NCBI RefSeq assembly: GCF_002556545.1
Contig: NZ_CP022685.1
Location: forward strand, 5,434,001 to 5,498,000
Length of the DNA: 64,000 nt
Reading direction: 5' to 3'
DNA from: Streptomyces formicae
Lineage (GTDB): Bacteria; Actinomycetota; Actinomycetes; Streptomycetales; Streptomycetaceae
Positions 9,589 through 17,600 of this stretch are shown piece by piece (position 1 is the first letter of the stretch; each line of letters begins with the position of its first letter). A program made the translations under genes and the position numbers. The notes beneath the pieces are model-generated. The model was not told the origin of the DNA. It searched no databases and saw nothing but the letters and a program-made list of their open reading frames with translations.

Positions 9589-10946
9589 CAGCTCACCTCG
9601 TCGAGGAAAAGACCACCGGCGGTGATTCCACTACCGGCCATGTTCAGCGCCGACGCCCGGCGCGACAGTTCGTTGACCGCATACCCGTCCCCGAGGCCCT
9701 GGCCGAGGTACTTCAGTTCCTTGAGGTCCGACGCCACGGAGGCGTCCGACAGGGAAAGCGACTTTCCCGCTCCTCTGATCAGGCTGCCGTTCCCGCGCTC
9801 CCTCAATACCTGAGCCGATTCACGGTAGCCTCCCTTGAAGGCATCCTTCCAAGTGGAAGCCGTGAAGATTTCGGTGACCGGCTCCCGGATCGACCTTGCG
9901 ATGTCGCCCTCCTCGAGCCCTTGGACGACTGCCGCCTCGCGATTGAACTTTTGGCGATTGCGTTTTCCCTGCCGGGCCGTCTGCTTACCCCCCTTGGCAC
10001 GCCGCATCCGCTCGAGCAGCCCTTTGGCGTACCGCCCACTCACCTTGGACATCGCCTTGCCCGCCCCCATCATCAGCAACCCCACCGCCGCCGTGGCGAG
10101 CGCCGTCCAGGACTCGTCGCCCATGGCGACCTGGACCGCGGTGCACGCGATGTTGATCAGCGTGGCCACCATGGAGATGCCGCCGAGGAGCCCCGCGAGG
10201 CCCTGACCGATGACGGGGATCCAGCCGACGGCCAGAGCCGCGATTCCGGCCCACTTGGAGATGGCCTCGGTCCAGCCTGCCGCCCACTCCACGAAGTCCG
10301 CGAAGCCGTCCCGGAAACTGTCCTTGAGAGCGTCGTCGGAGATGACGTCGTCGATGGCATCGCGCGCCTTTCGCGCGGCGGCGTCGCGGATGCCTTGCGC
10401 TTTCCGCAATTTGTCCCTGGCCATGCCGAGCGACTTCGCGGCGGCCTGAGCTTGGTCCTCCAACTTCGCCTCATGCCGCTTGCCGTCACCCTCCTCGGAT
10501 TTCCCCGACAGAGCGTCCAGCCCTTTCCGGGCAGCACTCCGATCGGCCTCCGCCTGTTGAGCATCCTGCCGAGCGATCTCCGCGATCCGCTGGGCCCGGT
10601 GGAGTTCGGTGGCATAGCCGCCTGGACGGGCCGCCGCGTTCGACTCGTAGTCGGGCCCGTGGTCCACGACACGGTCGCCGATCGCGTCGGCCACCGTTTC
10701 ATAGCGCTTGTGCGCGGCCTCCAGACGACCTCGGCACTTCTTGGCCTTCTCGCGGAATTCCTTGCCTGCGTCGCTGTCCCAGGAATCCAGCTCGGCCGCG
10801 GCCTTGAGATGTCGTACCTGTCGGTCGAGCTCGTCGGCCGTCCTGCGGAGCTTTCGTCCCAGCTGTTCCAGGCGGTCGGGGTCTCCGGGAACGGGGTCGT
10901 GGTCGGCGAGCGGCTGCCAGTCCCGGGGCCGCGTACCGGCCGTCAC
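9588..10946 (-). CDS. Putative T7SS cargo protein with N-terminal secretion-signal domain (cargo A)
   Basis: The product has 452 residues. It opens with DWQPLADHDPVPGDP, the motif shared with the other cargo proteins here and resembling the putative T7SS signal domain family (PF21725 as I recall it). Residues about 20-190 are charged, helical and WXG/LXG-like (ELDSWDSDAGKEF). Hydrophobic segments follow near 215-290, including GWIPVIGQGLAGLLGG, and then a basic C-terminal region without a recognisable toxin fold. The GTG start overlaps the stop of the Esx-like gene (GTGA), implying coupled production of partner and cargo. It is probably exported or surface-inserted through the EssC-like system. 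Confidence 0.75.
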   Translation of the reverse strand: MTAGTRPRDWQPLADHDPVPGDPDRLEQLGRKLRRTADELDRQVRHLKAAAELDSWDSDAGKEFREKAKKCRGRLEAAHKRYETVADAIGDRVVDHGPDYESNAAARPGGYATELHRAQRIAEIARQDAQQAEADRSAARKGLDALSGKSEEGDGKRHEAKLEDQAQAAAKSLGMARDKLRKAQGIRDAAARKARDAIDDVISDDALKDSFRDGFADFVEWAAGWTEAISKWAGIAALAVGWIPVIGQGLAGLLGGISMVATLINIACTAVQVAMGDESWTALATAAVGLLMMGAGKAMSKVSGRYAKGLLERMRRAKGGKQTARQGKRNRQKFNREAAVVQGLEEGDIARSIREPVTEIFTASTWKDAFKGGYRESAQVLRERGNGSLIRGAGKSLSLSDASVASDLKELKYLGQGLGDGYAVNELSRRASALNMAGSGITAGGLFLDEVS

Positions 10947-11266
10947 GACTTCCTCTTCCCGGGCTTGTGCCTCCTGTCGGACTCACGCAGCGCTCTGGCC
11001 AGTTCCCCGTCGACGCTCTCGTACGTCTTCGCCGCGGCCTTCGCGATCGCGGCCAACTGCTCGATCTCGTCGCCGAGTTCCTCGCGGCGGCTCTCCCAGT
11101 TCTGTACGAAGTCCCCGAACTGCCACGCCAGATCGTGCTCGCCGAAGTCGTCGTCGTACTGCCCCTTCAGCTTCCCCAGCCCGTCGAAGGCATCCTTGAT
11201 CCTGCCCAGACCGACACCCATCTCCCGGATCGCGTCCAGATCATCGATCCTCGTGCGCTCACCCAC
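10943..11266 (-). CDS. WXG100/Esx-like partner of cargo A
   Basis: The product is a 107-residue, highly charged, all-helical protein. The GTG at 11266 was chosen because GGGGAGG lies six bases upstream. The pattern of a helix, a central FGDFVQNWESRREEL and a second long helix ending in a basic tail matches the other Esx-like proteins of this window. The classic W-x-G turn is not intact. It is the first gene of the minus-strand operon Esx, cargo, Z, X. Proteins of this kind form helical hairpin dimers with LXG/WXG cargo and carry it to the secretion ATPase. Confidence 0.75.
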   Translation of the reverse strand: MGERTRIDDLDAIREMGVGLGRIKDAFDGLGKLKGQYDDDFGEHDLAWQFGDFVQNWESRREELGDEIEQLAAIAKAAAKTYESVDGELARALRESDRRHKPGKRKS

Positions 11267-11445
11267 GGAGCGCCTCCCCTCCAACGCCGCGGTCCCAGCC
11301 CTCGCGGAGAACAACGACGGTCAGGGGAGGTGAGACACCGTTCTCTGACTCCGCTTCCGACCAACTGCCCGCCCGCCGGGCTAGATGGTCGGGGCCGAGA
11401 ACGGCAGTCCCGCACGATTGATCTCGTGGCGCCTCGCGCGGGCCG

Positions 11446-12051
11446 TCAGATGTCCGGGTTCACGAACAAGCTCCGTGCGAACTCGTCGAACTCGTCGATG
11501 TTCGCCGTGATCCAGCCGATGTCCTCGCCGAGGGTGCGGACGATCACGTCGATGCCCAGTGACTCGATGCGCCAGGCGTAGTTCACCGAGACGCACATGG
11601 CCTCGGCCTTGGTGGAGACGAAGTAGCGGATCGAGCGTTTGCCTCGGCCCAGGCGGTCGGTGTCGAAGTCGATGACCTCGGGGTCCTGGGCGGCGCCCGG
11701 CTCGTTCTTCTGGACGAGTTCGTCCAGGGTCGCGTCGACGTCGCCCTCGCTCGGGCCCGCGTGTACGAGGAAGGTCAGGAACTCCCGGCGCGGGTCGGGG
11801 ACGTAGAGGAAGACCTGGTGGACGGGGACGGTCCGGGGGAGCTGTTCCGCCACGGAGTCCAGTTCGTAGGCCAGCATCTTGACCTGCTTCTTGTCGACGG
11901 GTTCGTCGTCGACCAGGGCCCACAGCAGCTCCGAGGTGCGGCGGGCCCACTTCTTGCGGTCGCGAGCGGCACCCCGTCCCTCCCCGCGGACGGGCATGGC
12001 GGGCCAGACGGTGGCGTCGCTGTCCGTGTCGAGGGAGAAGGTGACGGTCAT
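11446..12051 (-). CDS. Family Z protein (second copy), unknown function
   Basis: The product has 201 soluble residues. Segments VFLYVPDPRREFLTF and VSVNYAWRIESLGIDV align with the Z protein at 28418-29020 (VYLHLPDPR, RYAWRHEAAGCDV). The ATG at 12051 has GGAGGA four bases upstream and was preferred over one 42 bases earlier that lacks a clear site. The gene stands alone, 179 bases beyond the Esx of cassette A and on the same strand, and divergent from the Esx at 12344. No catalytic residues stand out. Regulatory or chaperone roles are equally possible. Confidence 0.65.
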   Translation of the reverse strand: MTVTFSLDTDSDATVWPAMPVRGEGRGAARDRKKWARRTSELLWALVDDEPVDKKQVKMLAYELDSVAEQLPRTVPVHQVFLYVPDPRREFLTFLVHAGPSEGDVDATLDELVQKNEPGAAQDPEVIDFDTDRLGRGKRSIRYFVSTKAEAMCVSVNYAWRIESLGIDVIVRTLGEDIGWITANIDEFDEFARSLFVNPDI

Positions 12052-12205
12052 TCGGTCCTCCAGCGGAACGTAGTCGTGACGCGAAGAGTGCAATGACTCG
12101 TTGCTACTGTCGCCTTCGCCCGCCTGGGACCCGGTGTCGAATTGCGTGGTTGCGGTTGCTATCGGCTCGTGTGGGCGTCCGTGTGTGCGGGAGTGAGCGC
12201 GGTTA

Positions 12206-12219
12206 TAGCAGAGCTGCTA
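12206..12219. promoter_or_regulatory. Short palindrome in a divergent intergenic region
   Basis: TAGCAG-AG-CTGCTA lies between the Z gene (12051, minus) and the Esx gene (12344, plus). It overlaps a TATAGC that could be a -10 element for the plus strand. The rest of 12052-12343 shows no gene. It is a weak candidate for a promoter with an operator. Confidence 0.25.
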
Positions 12220-12343
12220 CGAACCGGGGTGTGTTCACCTCCGCCTCACCCGTAAGCTGCTGCCGCAGGAGCGGACGATCACATCATCCGCTCTGACGGG
12301 AGCCACGGGGGTTGGCCCTGCGGCGAGTTGAAGAGGAGGGTCA

Positions 12344-12643
12344 ATGTCCAAGGACCTTGACGTCACATATCAGGACATGCGGGATGCGGCGAAGCATGTC
12401 GTCAAGGAGAAGGACAAGCTCAAGGAGAAGCTCGACGGGCTGCGGAAGTACATCGCGAACCTCGTCGAGTCCGGCTTCGTGACCAAGAGCGCCTCGAAGG
12501 CGTTCGACGAGAGCTTCGACGAGTTCGTCAAGGGCGCGAAGGACACCATCGACGGTCTCGACGGCATGGGTGACTACCTCACCAACGCCGCGGACAAGTT
12601 CGAGCAGATCGACGACGAGCTCGGCAAGGCCGCCAAGAAGTAA
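12344..12643 (+). CDS. Stand-alone WXG100-superfamily (Esx-like) protein
   Basis: The product has 99 residues in two predicted amphipathic helices separated near the middle by ESGFVTKSASKAF, where WXG proteins have W-x-G; the Trp is absent. Lys/Asp-rich heptads such as DKLKEKLDGLRK support a helical hairpin. AGAGGAGGG precedes the ATG. Unlike the other Esx-like genes here it has no cargo gene behind it: a strong hairpin terminator follows 15 bases after the stop. It could be a general secreted Esx substrate of the EssC-like ATPase, or a free partner for several cargos. Confidence 0.75.
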   Translation: MSKDLDVTYQDMRDAAKHVVKEKDKLKEKLDGLRKYIANLVESGFVTKSASKAFDESFDEFVKGAKDTIDGLDGMGDYLTNAADKFEQIDDELGKAAKK

Positions 12644-12657
12644 CGGCGGGCGTCACG

Positions 12658-12710
12658 CCGACGAGGAGTGGGGCGACGGGGGCAGCCTCCGCCGCCCCAC
12701 TCGCCGTCGG
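12658..12710 (+). terminator. Strong hairpin terminator behind the Esx gene
   Basis: A 22-base stem (12658-12679 with 12689-12710) has three imperfect positions and a 9-base loop. It starts 15 bases after the Esx stop. There is no T tract, as is usual in Streptomyces. Confidence 0.7.
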
Positions 12711-12763
12711 TGGGCGCATGGGCCCGGGGCGGTGCGGCGGCGCCGTGCACTTCGCGGAGGAGT

Positions 12764-12790
12764 CAACTGACGTGGTTGCCACGTCAGTTG
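12764..12790 (-). terminator. Perfect 12-base hairpin at the end of the 12784 gene
   Basis: CAACTGACGTGG and its exact complement CCACGTCAGTTG (12764-12775 and 12779-12790) enclose a 3-base loop. The TGA stop of the minus-strand gene lies inside the stem. It may serve both converging transcripts. Confidence 0.65.
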
Positions 12791-13458
12791 CCGGGCGACG
12801 TCTGCCGGAGCACGTACATGTGGAGCTCACTGCGGAACTCCTCGGTCGTGAGCCGCAACCACGACCCATCGTGGAACTTCAGCAGCAGCAACTGGGTCCT
12901 GAACTCGCCGAGGAACGGGTCGAAGAGCATCGCCTGGCCGGTGGTCAGGCGGGCGACGACCTCCATGCGCTTGTCGCGTCCCACCGACACGCGCTTGGGC
13001 GGCGCCGCCAGGACGATCTCGTCCTCGGTCGCGACGACGAAACGCTGATGGTGAGAGGAGTGGCCGTACCAGCGGAGCAGGAACTGCCCCGCCGCGCCAC
13101 TCCAGTTGCCGTCGAAGACGCGGTCGAGTCCCTGCTCGGCGACGATGGCCTTGCGCCGCTTCTCGTCCTCGCGCGCTCGCCGCTTCTCGTCCTTCTTACT
13201 CTCGAACAACCGCTCAAGTGCCTCTCGGGCACTGTCCAGTAGGGACAACAGCATGACGAACGGGATGAACAGCGCACCGACCGCCGTCCCGAGCATGCCC
13301 AGCGGGGGCATCCGCGCCGGGCGCAGCCGTGGGTTACCGGCTGCCTGAAGCACCTCGGCCGGAGGGTCCGGGATCTTGTCGATCTCGCACCATCCCGCCG
13401 CCTCGGCCCGGACGCCGAGACGATCGGAAATCATGCGCTGGTCGCCCCTGGAAGTCAC
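12784..13458 (-). CDS. Membrane-associated protein with C-terminal PH-like region, unknown
   Basis: The product has 224 residues when started at GTG 13458, which has GAGGAG nine bases upstream; an ATG ten codons earlier is the alternative. A hydrophobic segment (GMLGTAVGALFIPFVMLLSLL) near the first third is followed by a very charged KKDEKRRAREDEKRR stretch. Then comes a beta-rich region (FVVATEDEIVLAAPPKRVSV and later LLLLKFHDGSWLRL) that looks like a PH/GRAM-type domain. It lies between two cargo cassettes, divergent from the Esx at 13607. Function is not recognised; a membrane component of the local secretion system is possible. Confidence 0.6.
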   Translation of the reverse strand: MTSRGDQRMISDRLGVRAEAAGWCEIDKIPDPPAEVLQAAGNPRLRPARMPPLGMLGTAVGALFIPFVMLLSLLDSAREALERLFESKKDEKRRAREDEKRRKAIVAEQGLDRVFDGNWSGAAGQFLLRWYGHSSHHQRFVVATEDEIVLAAPPKRVSVGRDKRMEVVARLTTGQAMLFDPFLGEFRTQLLLLKFHDGSWLRLTTEEFRSELHMYVLRQTSPGN

Positions 13459-13606
13459 GTCAAGACTCTCCTCGTCGGCACGGAACAAACTTGCTGCGAT
13501 CGAGAGCGTATCGGGTGCCGGGCGACACCCGGGAAGAAGAAATCGGTTGGTGGGACCGGCGTCGGCACGTGCCTAGCCGGAATCAGCAAGAAGGGGGGTG
13601 GTCCCC

Positions 13607-13918
13607 GTGGGGGACCACATCAAGGCGGATCTGGCCGCCATCAAGAAATGCTCGCGGGATCTGGGAAAGATCCACGACGAGTTCGAACGCAACGGGAATC
13701 CTGCCGATGAGTACGGGAACGCAGTGGGGCACGGCGGCCTCAAAGATGCCTTTTCGGAATTTGGGGACACCTGGAAGAAAACCAGGAAGAAGCTCATGAA
13801 GGAGCTCGAGAAGCTGGCCGAGTTCACTTCGACCGCCGCGAAGACGTACGACAAGATCGACGAAGAGCTGGCCAAGGCGATCAGGGAAGCCAAGGCGCAG
13901 AGCAAGGGGAAGAAATGA
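13607..13918 (+). CDS. Esx-like partner of cargo B
   Basis: The product is a 103-residue charged helical protein. The GTG at 13607 was chosen because AAGGGGGG lies eight bases upstream and because the resulting start, VGDHIKADLAAIK, matches the copy at 22036 (MGDRLRADLDLIK). Shared further on are FGDTWKKTRKKLMKELEKLA and AAKTYDKIDEELA. In both copies the tryptophan lies in DTWKK or GTWKK, so the turn motif differs from W-x-G. It overlaps the cargo gene by four bases (ATGA). It is a likely binding partner escorting cargo B to the export motor. Confidence 0.8.
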   Translation: MGDHIKADLAAIKKCSRDLGKIHDEFERNGNPADEYGNAVGHGGLKDAFSEFGDTWKKTRKKLMKELEKLAEFTSTAAKTYDKIDEELAKAIREAKAQSKGKK

Positions 13919-15132
13919 GCAGGACGGACAGCGACTGGCCACCGCTGTGGCACGACGATCCCACGCCGGGCGACCCGGAGGAAGTGGCCGAACTCGGGCG
14001 CAAGTTGCGCAAGATGGCCGACATGATCGATGAGCAGTCCCGGGTCATCAAGGCGCTCGCTTCGGTGGAGGGCTGGGACAGCGAGGCCGGCAAAGGCTTC
14101 CACGAAATGGCGGGCGGCACCGCGGACAAGCTCAAGAAGTCGTTCGAGCGCTACGACGAGGCGGCCAAGGCCGTCGGCGAGCAGGTGCGCGAGGGGAGCT
14201 CGGACGAGTTTGCCGGGGAGATGCGCAGGGCGCAGCGGAAGGCCGACAAGGCGCTGAGCGACTATCACCTGGCCAAGGGCGACCACGACGTCGCCGAGCG
14301 CGAGGTGAAGAAGTTCACCGACAAGTACCCCATGAACAACATTCCCGCGAAGGACAAGGACGAGTACGACCGCTGGGTCAAGAAGAAGTCCGAGGCCCTG
14401 CTCGCGATCGGCGCGTCGCGGAAACTGGTGAAGGAAGCCAGGGACATCTACGACGACGCGGGGGACAAGGCCGCCAAACACATCAAGAACGTCGTGCACC
14501 ACGACGATGTGCGCGATCCCGGCGGCTTCATGAACTTCCTCGCGGACTGGGCGGACGCGCTGTCGAACATATCCGCCGTACTGTCCGTACTCGCGGTGAT
14601 CTGCGCTTTCGTACCGCCGCTGCAGTTCCTCGTGCCGATCTTCGCGACGCTGGCCGTGCTCACCAGTGCCGCCGCGCTCGCCGGTCACGCGTACGACATG
14701 ATCGCGCGCGGCGGGAAGCTCGACTTCATGAAGCTGGGTGCCGACCTGCTCGGTGTGCTGCCCGGCCTCGGTGCGCTGAAGGGCTTCAAGCTGGTCAAGG
14801 GCCTCAAGGGGCTGTCCAAGCTCAAGGCGCTGCGCTTCAACGGGCTGCGTGCGCTCGACGGCGTCGGGCACAACTTCCTGAACGGCGTCGCGGTCAAGAC
14901 GGCCAACAAGATCCTCGGCCGGACGGCGCGCAAGGAGCTCCTCGACGGCAAGAAGATCACCGCCGCCATCAAGGGCGGTGGCCTCGCCAGCGCCCTGAAC
15001 CGGATGTTCCACGGTGAGAACGGCGAGAAGACCGGATACCAGGCGCCGCCGAAGAAGCCGGCGCCCGGGCCTACTCCCTCCCCCTCGCCCCGTCCCTCGC
15101 CGAAGCCGTTCAACGCGGCGCTGGCTGCCTGA
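13915..15132 (+). CDS. Putative T7SS cargo protein with membrane hairpin and Pro-rich tail (cargo B)
   Basis: The product has 405 residues. The signal-domain motif DWPPLWHDDPTPGDP opens it, and the LXG-like helical region contains ASVEGWDSEAGKGF. A conserved block HHDDVRDPGGFMNF near 198 is followed by two or three hydrophobic segments (about 218-262) and a glycine-rich amphipathic region (LGVLPGLGALKGFKLVKGL). The tail is Pro/Ser/Lys-rich and ends PFNAALAA. Cargo C (20409-21725) shares every one of these elements including the tail ending. There is no enzymatic toxin domain; membrane insertion or cell-surface display fits better than a nuclease. Families Y and X follow in the same operon. 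Confidence 0.75.
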   Translation: MSRTDSDWPPLWHDDPTPGDPEEVAELGRKLRKMADMIDEQSRVIKALASVEGWDSEAGKGFHEMAGGTADKLKKSFERYDEAAKAVGEQVREGSSDEFAGEMRRAQRKADKALSDYHLAKGDHDVAEREVKKFTDKYPMNNIPAKDKDEYDRWVKKKSEALLAIGASRKLVKEARDIYDDAGDKAAKHIKNVVHHDDVRDPGGFMNFLADWADALSNISAVLSVLAVICAFVPPLQFLVPIFATLAVLTSAAALAGHAYDMIARGGKLDFMKLGADLLGVLPGLGALKGFKLVKGLKGLSKLKALRFNGLRALDGVGHNFLNGVAVKTANKILGRTARKELLDGKKITAAIKGGGLASALNRMFHGENGEKTGYQAPPKKPAPGPTPSPSPRPSPKPFNAALAA

Positions 15133-15146
15133 GAATGAAGGTTCGG

Positions 15147-15821
15147 ATGGCCACTGACCGTACCGAAGTGGATGAGGACAGCCGCAGCCTCGCGGGCGGC
15201 GACGGCATAGAGGTCCGTTGGGTCATGCCCGAGGGCTTCCTGGAGCTGCCCTTCGAGGCCGAGGACCTGGACGACCTCGCGGGCCAGCTGCTCGCGTTCG
15301 CCGAGACCACGCTGCCCGGCGCCGATGAGGAAGTGCGCGTGCAATGGGCTGTCATGTGCGCGCTGAACTACGACGATTTCATCGAGGCGGGCGTCCAGTA
15401 CGCCGGGTTCGTCACGACCGAGGTGGAGGGCGTGCGCTGCACCGCCACGGTCAACGTCAGCATGACGGACCTGGACGAGCGCGCGGGGCGCAACCCCGCG
15501 GGCTTCATCGCCACGACCATGCGGCACCTGGACATCGGCGAGGTCAGCGAGGTCATGCTGCCGTGCGGCCCCGCGGTGACGTGCGTCGGCAGCCGTCAGG
15601 CCACGGTGGACGCCGCGCTGACCCAGACCGGACAGGCGGAGCCCATCACGACGTCCTTCATCCAGGTGCAGATCCCGGTGAAGAACGGCACGGCCGTGGT
15701 GCTGGAGATGGGCACCCCGACCAGCGAGGGATGGGACACCTTCTCCGCCATGTTCGCGGGCATCGTGAAGAGCGTGCGCTTCTTCGACGACGAGGGCGCG
15801 ACGGTGGTGATGCCGGGGTGA
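15147..15821 (+). CDS. Family Y protein, putative T7SS cargo accessory
   Basis: The product has 224 soluble residues if started at the ATG at 15147, which has GAAGG five bases upstream; an ATG four codons earlier is possible. Conserved with the copy at 19093-19803 are RWVMPE near the start, LPCGPAVTCVG in the middle and LEMGTPTSEGWDTF near the end, then an amphipathic helix and SVRFF. The last part has the same layout as family X, so X and Y are probably distant relatives with a PsbP/Mog1-like shape. It follows cargo B by 14 bases. A cytosolic helper of the cargo is suggested by position only. Confidence 0.65.
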   Translation: MATDRTEVDEDSRSLAGGDGIEVRWVMPEGFLELPFEAEDLDDLAGQLLAFAETTLPGADEEVRVQWAVMCALNYDDFIEAGVQYAGFVTTEVEGVRCTATVNVSMTDLDERAGRNPAGFIATTMRHLDIGEVSEVMLPCGPAVTCVGSRQATVDAALTQTGQAEPITTSFIQVQIPVKNGTAVVLEMGTPTSEGWDTFSAMFAGIVKSVRFFDDEGATVVMPG

Positions 15822-16516
15822 CGGACATGCCGACGGGGGCCGACGCCTCCTCGCCGCCCGGGGCCTTGCCGTCCGGGCCTCCGCCCGGGGCCTTGCCGTC
15901 CGGGCCTCCGCCCGGGGCCTCGCCGTCCGGGCCTCCGCCCGAGGTCTCGCCGCCCGGGCCCCCGCCCCGGGCGGCGGTCCCCAGGGACTACCGCCTGCTC
16001 GTTCCCCGGGACTGGTTCCGCATCGATCTCACCCAGGACCGGTGGCGCGGCCAGCTCAAGACCTTCGTGGACCGGCAGGCGGCGGGACGCGGCGTCTCCG
16101 CGGACCTCACGCGCAAGGTCTGGTCGACCCTGCGCAACACCGCGGAGACGGGGCGCACGCGCGGCGCCATGGAGTTCTATCTCCTGACGACCTCGGACGA
16201 CGGCGGCATGCCCGCCTCGCTCCTGGTCTCACTGGTGCCGCTGGGCAGGACTCCGGCGGATCCGGCGGCGTACGCGGAGTTGCTCGAACTCAGGCAGCCG
16301 GAGGAGGGCGGTCCGCAGCGCGAGATCACGGTGGTGGACCTGCCCGCGGGCCCCGCCGTGCGCGTCCTGGGGCCCACGAGTCTGGACTTCCACGTCCACA
16401 TGCCGGGCGGCACCGGCTACTTGATGCTCGCCTTCGCGGCGCCGCTCACCGGGATGGTGGGGCCGATGGAGCGGCTGTGCGAGGCGATGGCGGGCTCGCT
16501 GGGCTGGGTGGAGTGA
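15818..16516 (+). CDS. Family X protein with N-terminal Pro-rich repeat
   Basis: The product has 232 residues from a GTG that overlaps the TGA of the Y gene; an ATG three codons later is possible. The first 50 residues are four near-identical 9-residue repeats (GALPSGPPP type), and then the X domain begins with DYRLLVPRDWFRIDL and FVDRQ. It ends YLMLAFAAPL followed by a helix closing in GSLGW, like its paralogues. The repeats are absent from the other three X proteins and look like a recent coding minisatellite. A strong terminator follows. Confidence 0.65.
   Translation: MTDMPTGADASSPPGALPSGPPPGALPSGPPPGASPSGPPPEVSPPGPPPRAAVPRDYRLLVPRDWFRIDLTQDRWRGQLKTFVDRQAAGRGVSADLTRKVWSTLRNTAETGRTRGAMEFYLLTTSDDGGMPASLLVSLVPLGRTPADPAAYAELLELRQPEEGGPQREITVVDLPAGPAVRVLGPTSLDFHVHMPGGTGYLMLAFAAPLTGMVGPMERLCEAMAGSLGWVE
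15860..15967. repeat. Four tandem 27-base coding repeats
   Basis: The repeats encode four 9-residue units (GALPSGPPP, GALPSGPPP, GASPSGPPP, EVSPPGPPP) in frame at the start of the family X gene. The first two units are nearly identical at the DNA level, which suggests slippage or recombination. Confidence 0.9.
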
Positions 16517-16518
16517 CT

Positions 16519-16550
16519 CCGGGCCGGTGCGTGCCCGCGCACCGGCCCGG
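16519..16550 (+). terminator. Perfect 12-base hairpin terminator behind cassette B
   Basis: CCGGGCCGGTGC (16519-16530) and its complement (16539-16550) enclose an 8-base loop, two bases after the stop of the X gene. The hairpin separates converging operons. Confidence 0.75.
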
Positions 16551-16556
16551 TCGCCC

Positions 16557-16597
16557 CACCGGTTCACCGGTTGACCGTTCACCGGTTCACCGGTTGA
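16557..16597. repeat. Direct repeat duplicating the end of the INR gene
   Basis: CACCGGTTCACCGGTTGA occurs at 16557-16574 and again at 16580-16597. The second copy contains the reverse complement of the Asn-Arg-stop end of the INR gene. The first looks like a small tandem duplication just past the stop. Confidence 0.8.
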
Positions 16598-17600
16598 TGG
16601 ACTGGATCTCCTTGACGGCGACGTCCTGCTCGAACGTGGACAGGCCGTCGGGGAGCGCCGGCTGCCGCGCGGGCCCTTCGGGGTCCGCGGAGTCGGTCCA
16701 GGTCACCTTCCAGGTGACACGCGCCTGGAGCGGGTAGGCGCCGTCGCCGGACGACTTCCGGTACTTGATGTTGCAGGCGTCCTTCGACGTGTCCAGCTGG
16801 TAGCCGGACTTGGACTTCGTCAGGTCGTACGTGCACGACTGCGGGTCGGCGAACTCGGTGCCCGCGTCGACGCGCAGGGCGACGGGCTTCGCGACGGTGG
16901 TCGCCGCGATGTCGACGCCGAGGTGGTCGAAGTGGGCCGTCACCCAGACCGGGTCGATCGGCGCGTCGAACTTCACGTGCGTGGCCAGGTTCACGATCTG
17001 GTTGTCGGCCGCGGGCCGGAGCGTGACCGGGGGCGCGGGGAGCTTGGTCCGCGCGTAGGCGAGGCCCGCGAGCACGAGCGGCGAGATGGCCTCCTTGGGC
17101 GGGTCTCCCTCCTCGACCCACTGAACGGGCTTGATCGGCGTGCACTTGGCCATCTCAGCGGGTGTGGCGTTCCCCGCCCTCAGCCGGTCGACGTCGTACG
17201 TCCGGTACCACCAGGCGCCCTTGTCCTTCTCGTGGAAGTCCTTGCCCTTGTCCCAGCCCGGCAGGGTCTTGCCGGAGCTCGGGTCGATGGGCGCGGTCTT
17301 CTTCGAGTCCTCCTTGTACTGCTTCCCCGTGAACTTGGGCTGGGTCCAGCACAGGGGCGGGTCCCACGAGCCTTCGCTCCGGGCGATGGGGCTGGCGCCC
17401 TTGCCGCCCTTGAAGTTGGTCTTGAACTGGACCTGCGCCCCGATGGAGCCGTCTCCTGACGAGCCGCCGCTGCCGGCGGGCGGTTCACCGGAACTGCCGC
17501 TGCCGTCGCCCGCCATCGCCGGGGTCACGGAGCCGAGCACGAGGAGAGCCGCTATGCCCGAACCGGCCGCGGTGCGGGTGAGGTTGCGCAACCTGCTCAC
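16587..17600 (-). CDS. Secreted INR-family protein (partner of the lipoprotein upstream)
   Basis: The product has 337 residues. A Sec signal peptide (hydrophobic core AGSGIAALLVLGSV, cleavage after AMA) is followed by a Gly/Ser linker and a beta-rich domain with four cysteines, in PPLCW, KCTPI, SCTYD and ACNIKY. The protein ends EIQSINR, the invariable signature of this family here. A W-K-V-T-W segment precedes the tail, as in its paralogues. The GTG start overlaps the stop of the lipoprotein gene (GTGA), so the two are co-translated. No enzyme motif is visible. Four conserved cysteines suggest two disulfides outside the membrane. A role as extracellular partner of the lipoprotein is inferred from the pairing. 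Confidence 0.75.
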   Translation of the reverse strand: MSRLRNLTRTAAGSGIAALLVLGSVTPAMAGDGSGSSGEPPAGSGGSSGDGSIGAQVQFKTNFKGGKGASPIARSEGSWDPPLCWTQPKFTGKQYKEDSKKTAPIDPSSGKTLPGWDKGKDFHEKDKGAWWYRTYDVDRLRAGNATPAEMAKCTPIKPVQWVEEGDPPKEAISPLVLAGLAYARTKLPAPPVTLRPAADNQIVNLATHVKFDAPIDPVWVTAHFDHLGVDIAATTVAKPVALRVDAGTEFADPQSCTYDLTKSKSGYQLDTSKDACNIKYRKSSGDGAYPLQARVTWKVTWTDSADPEGPARQPALPDGLSTFEQDVAVKEIQSINR

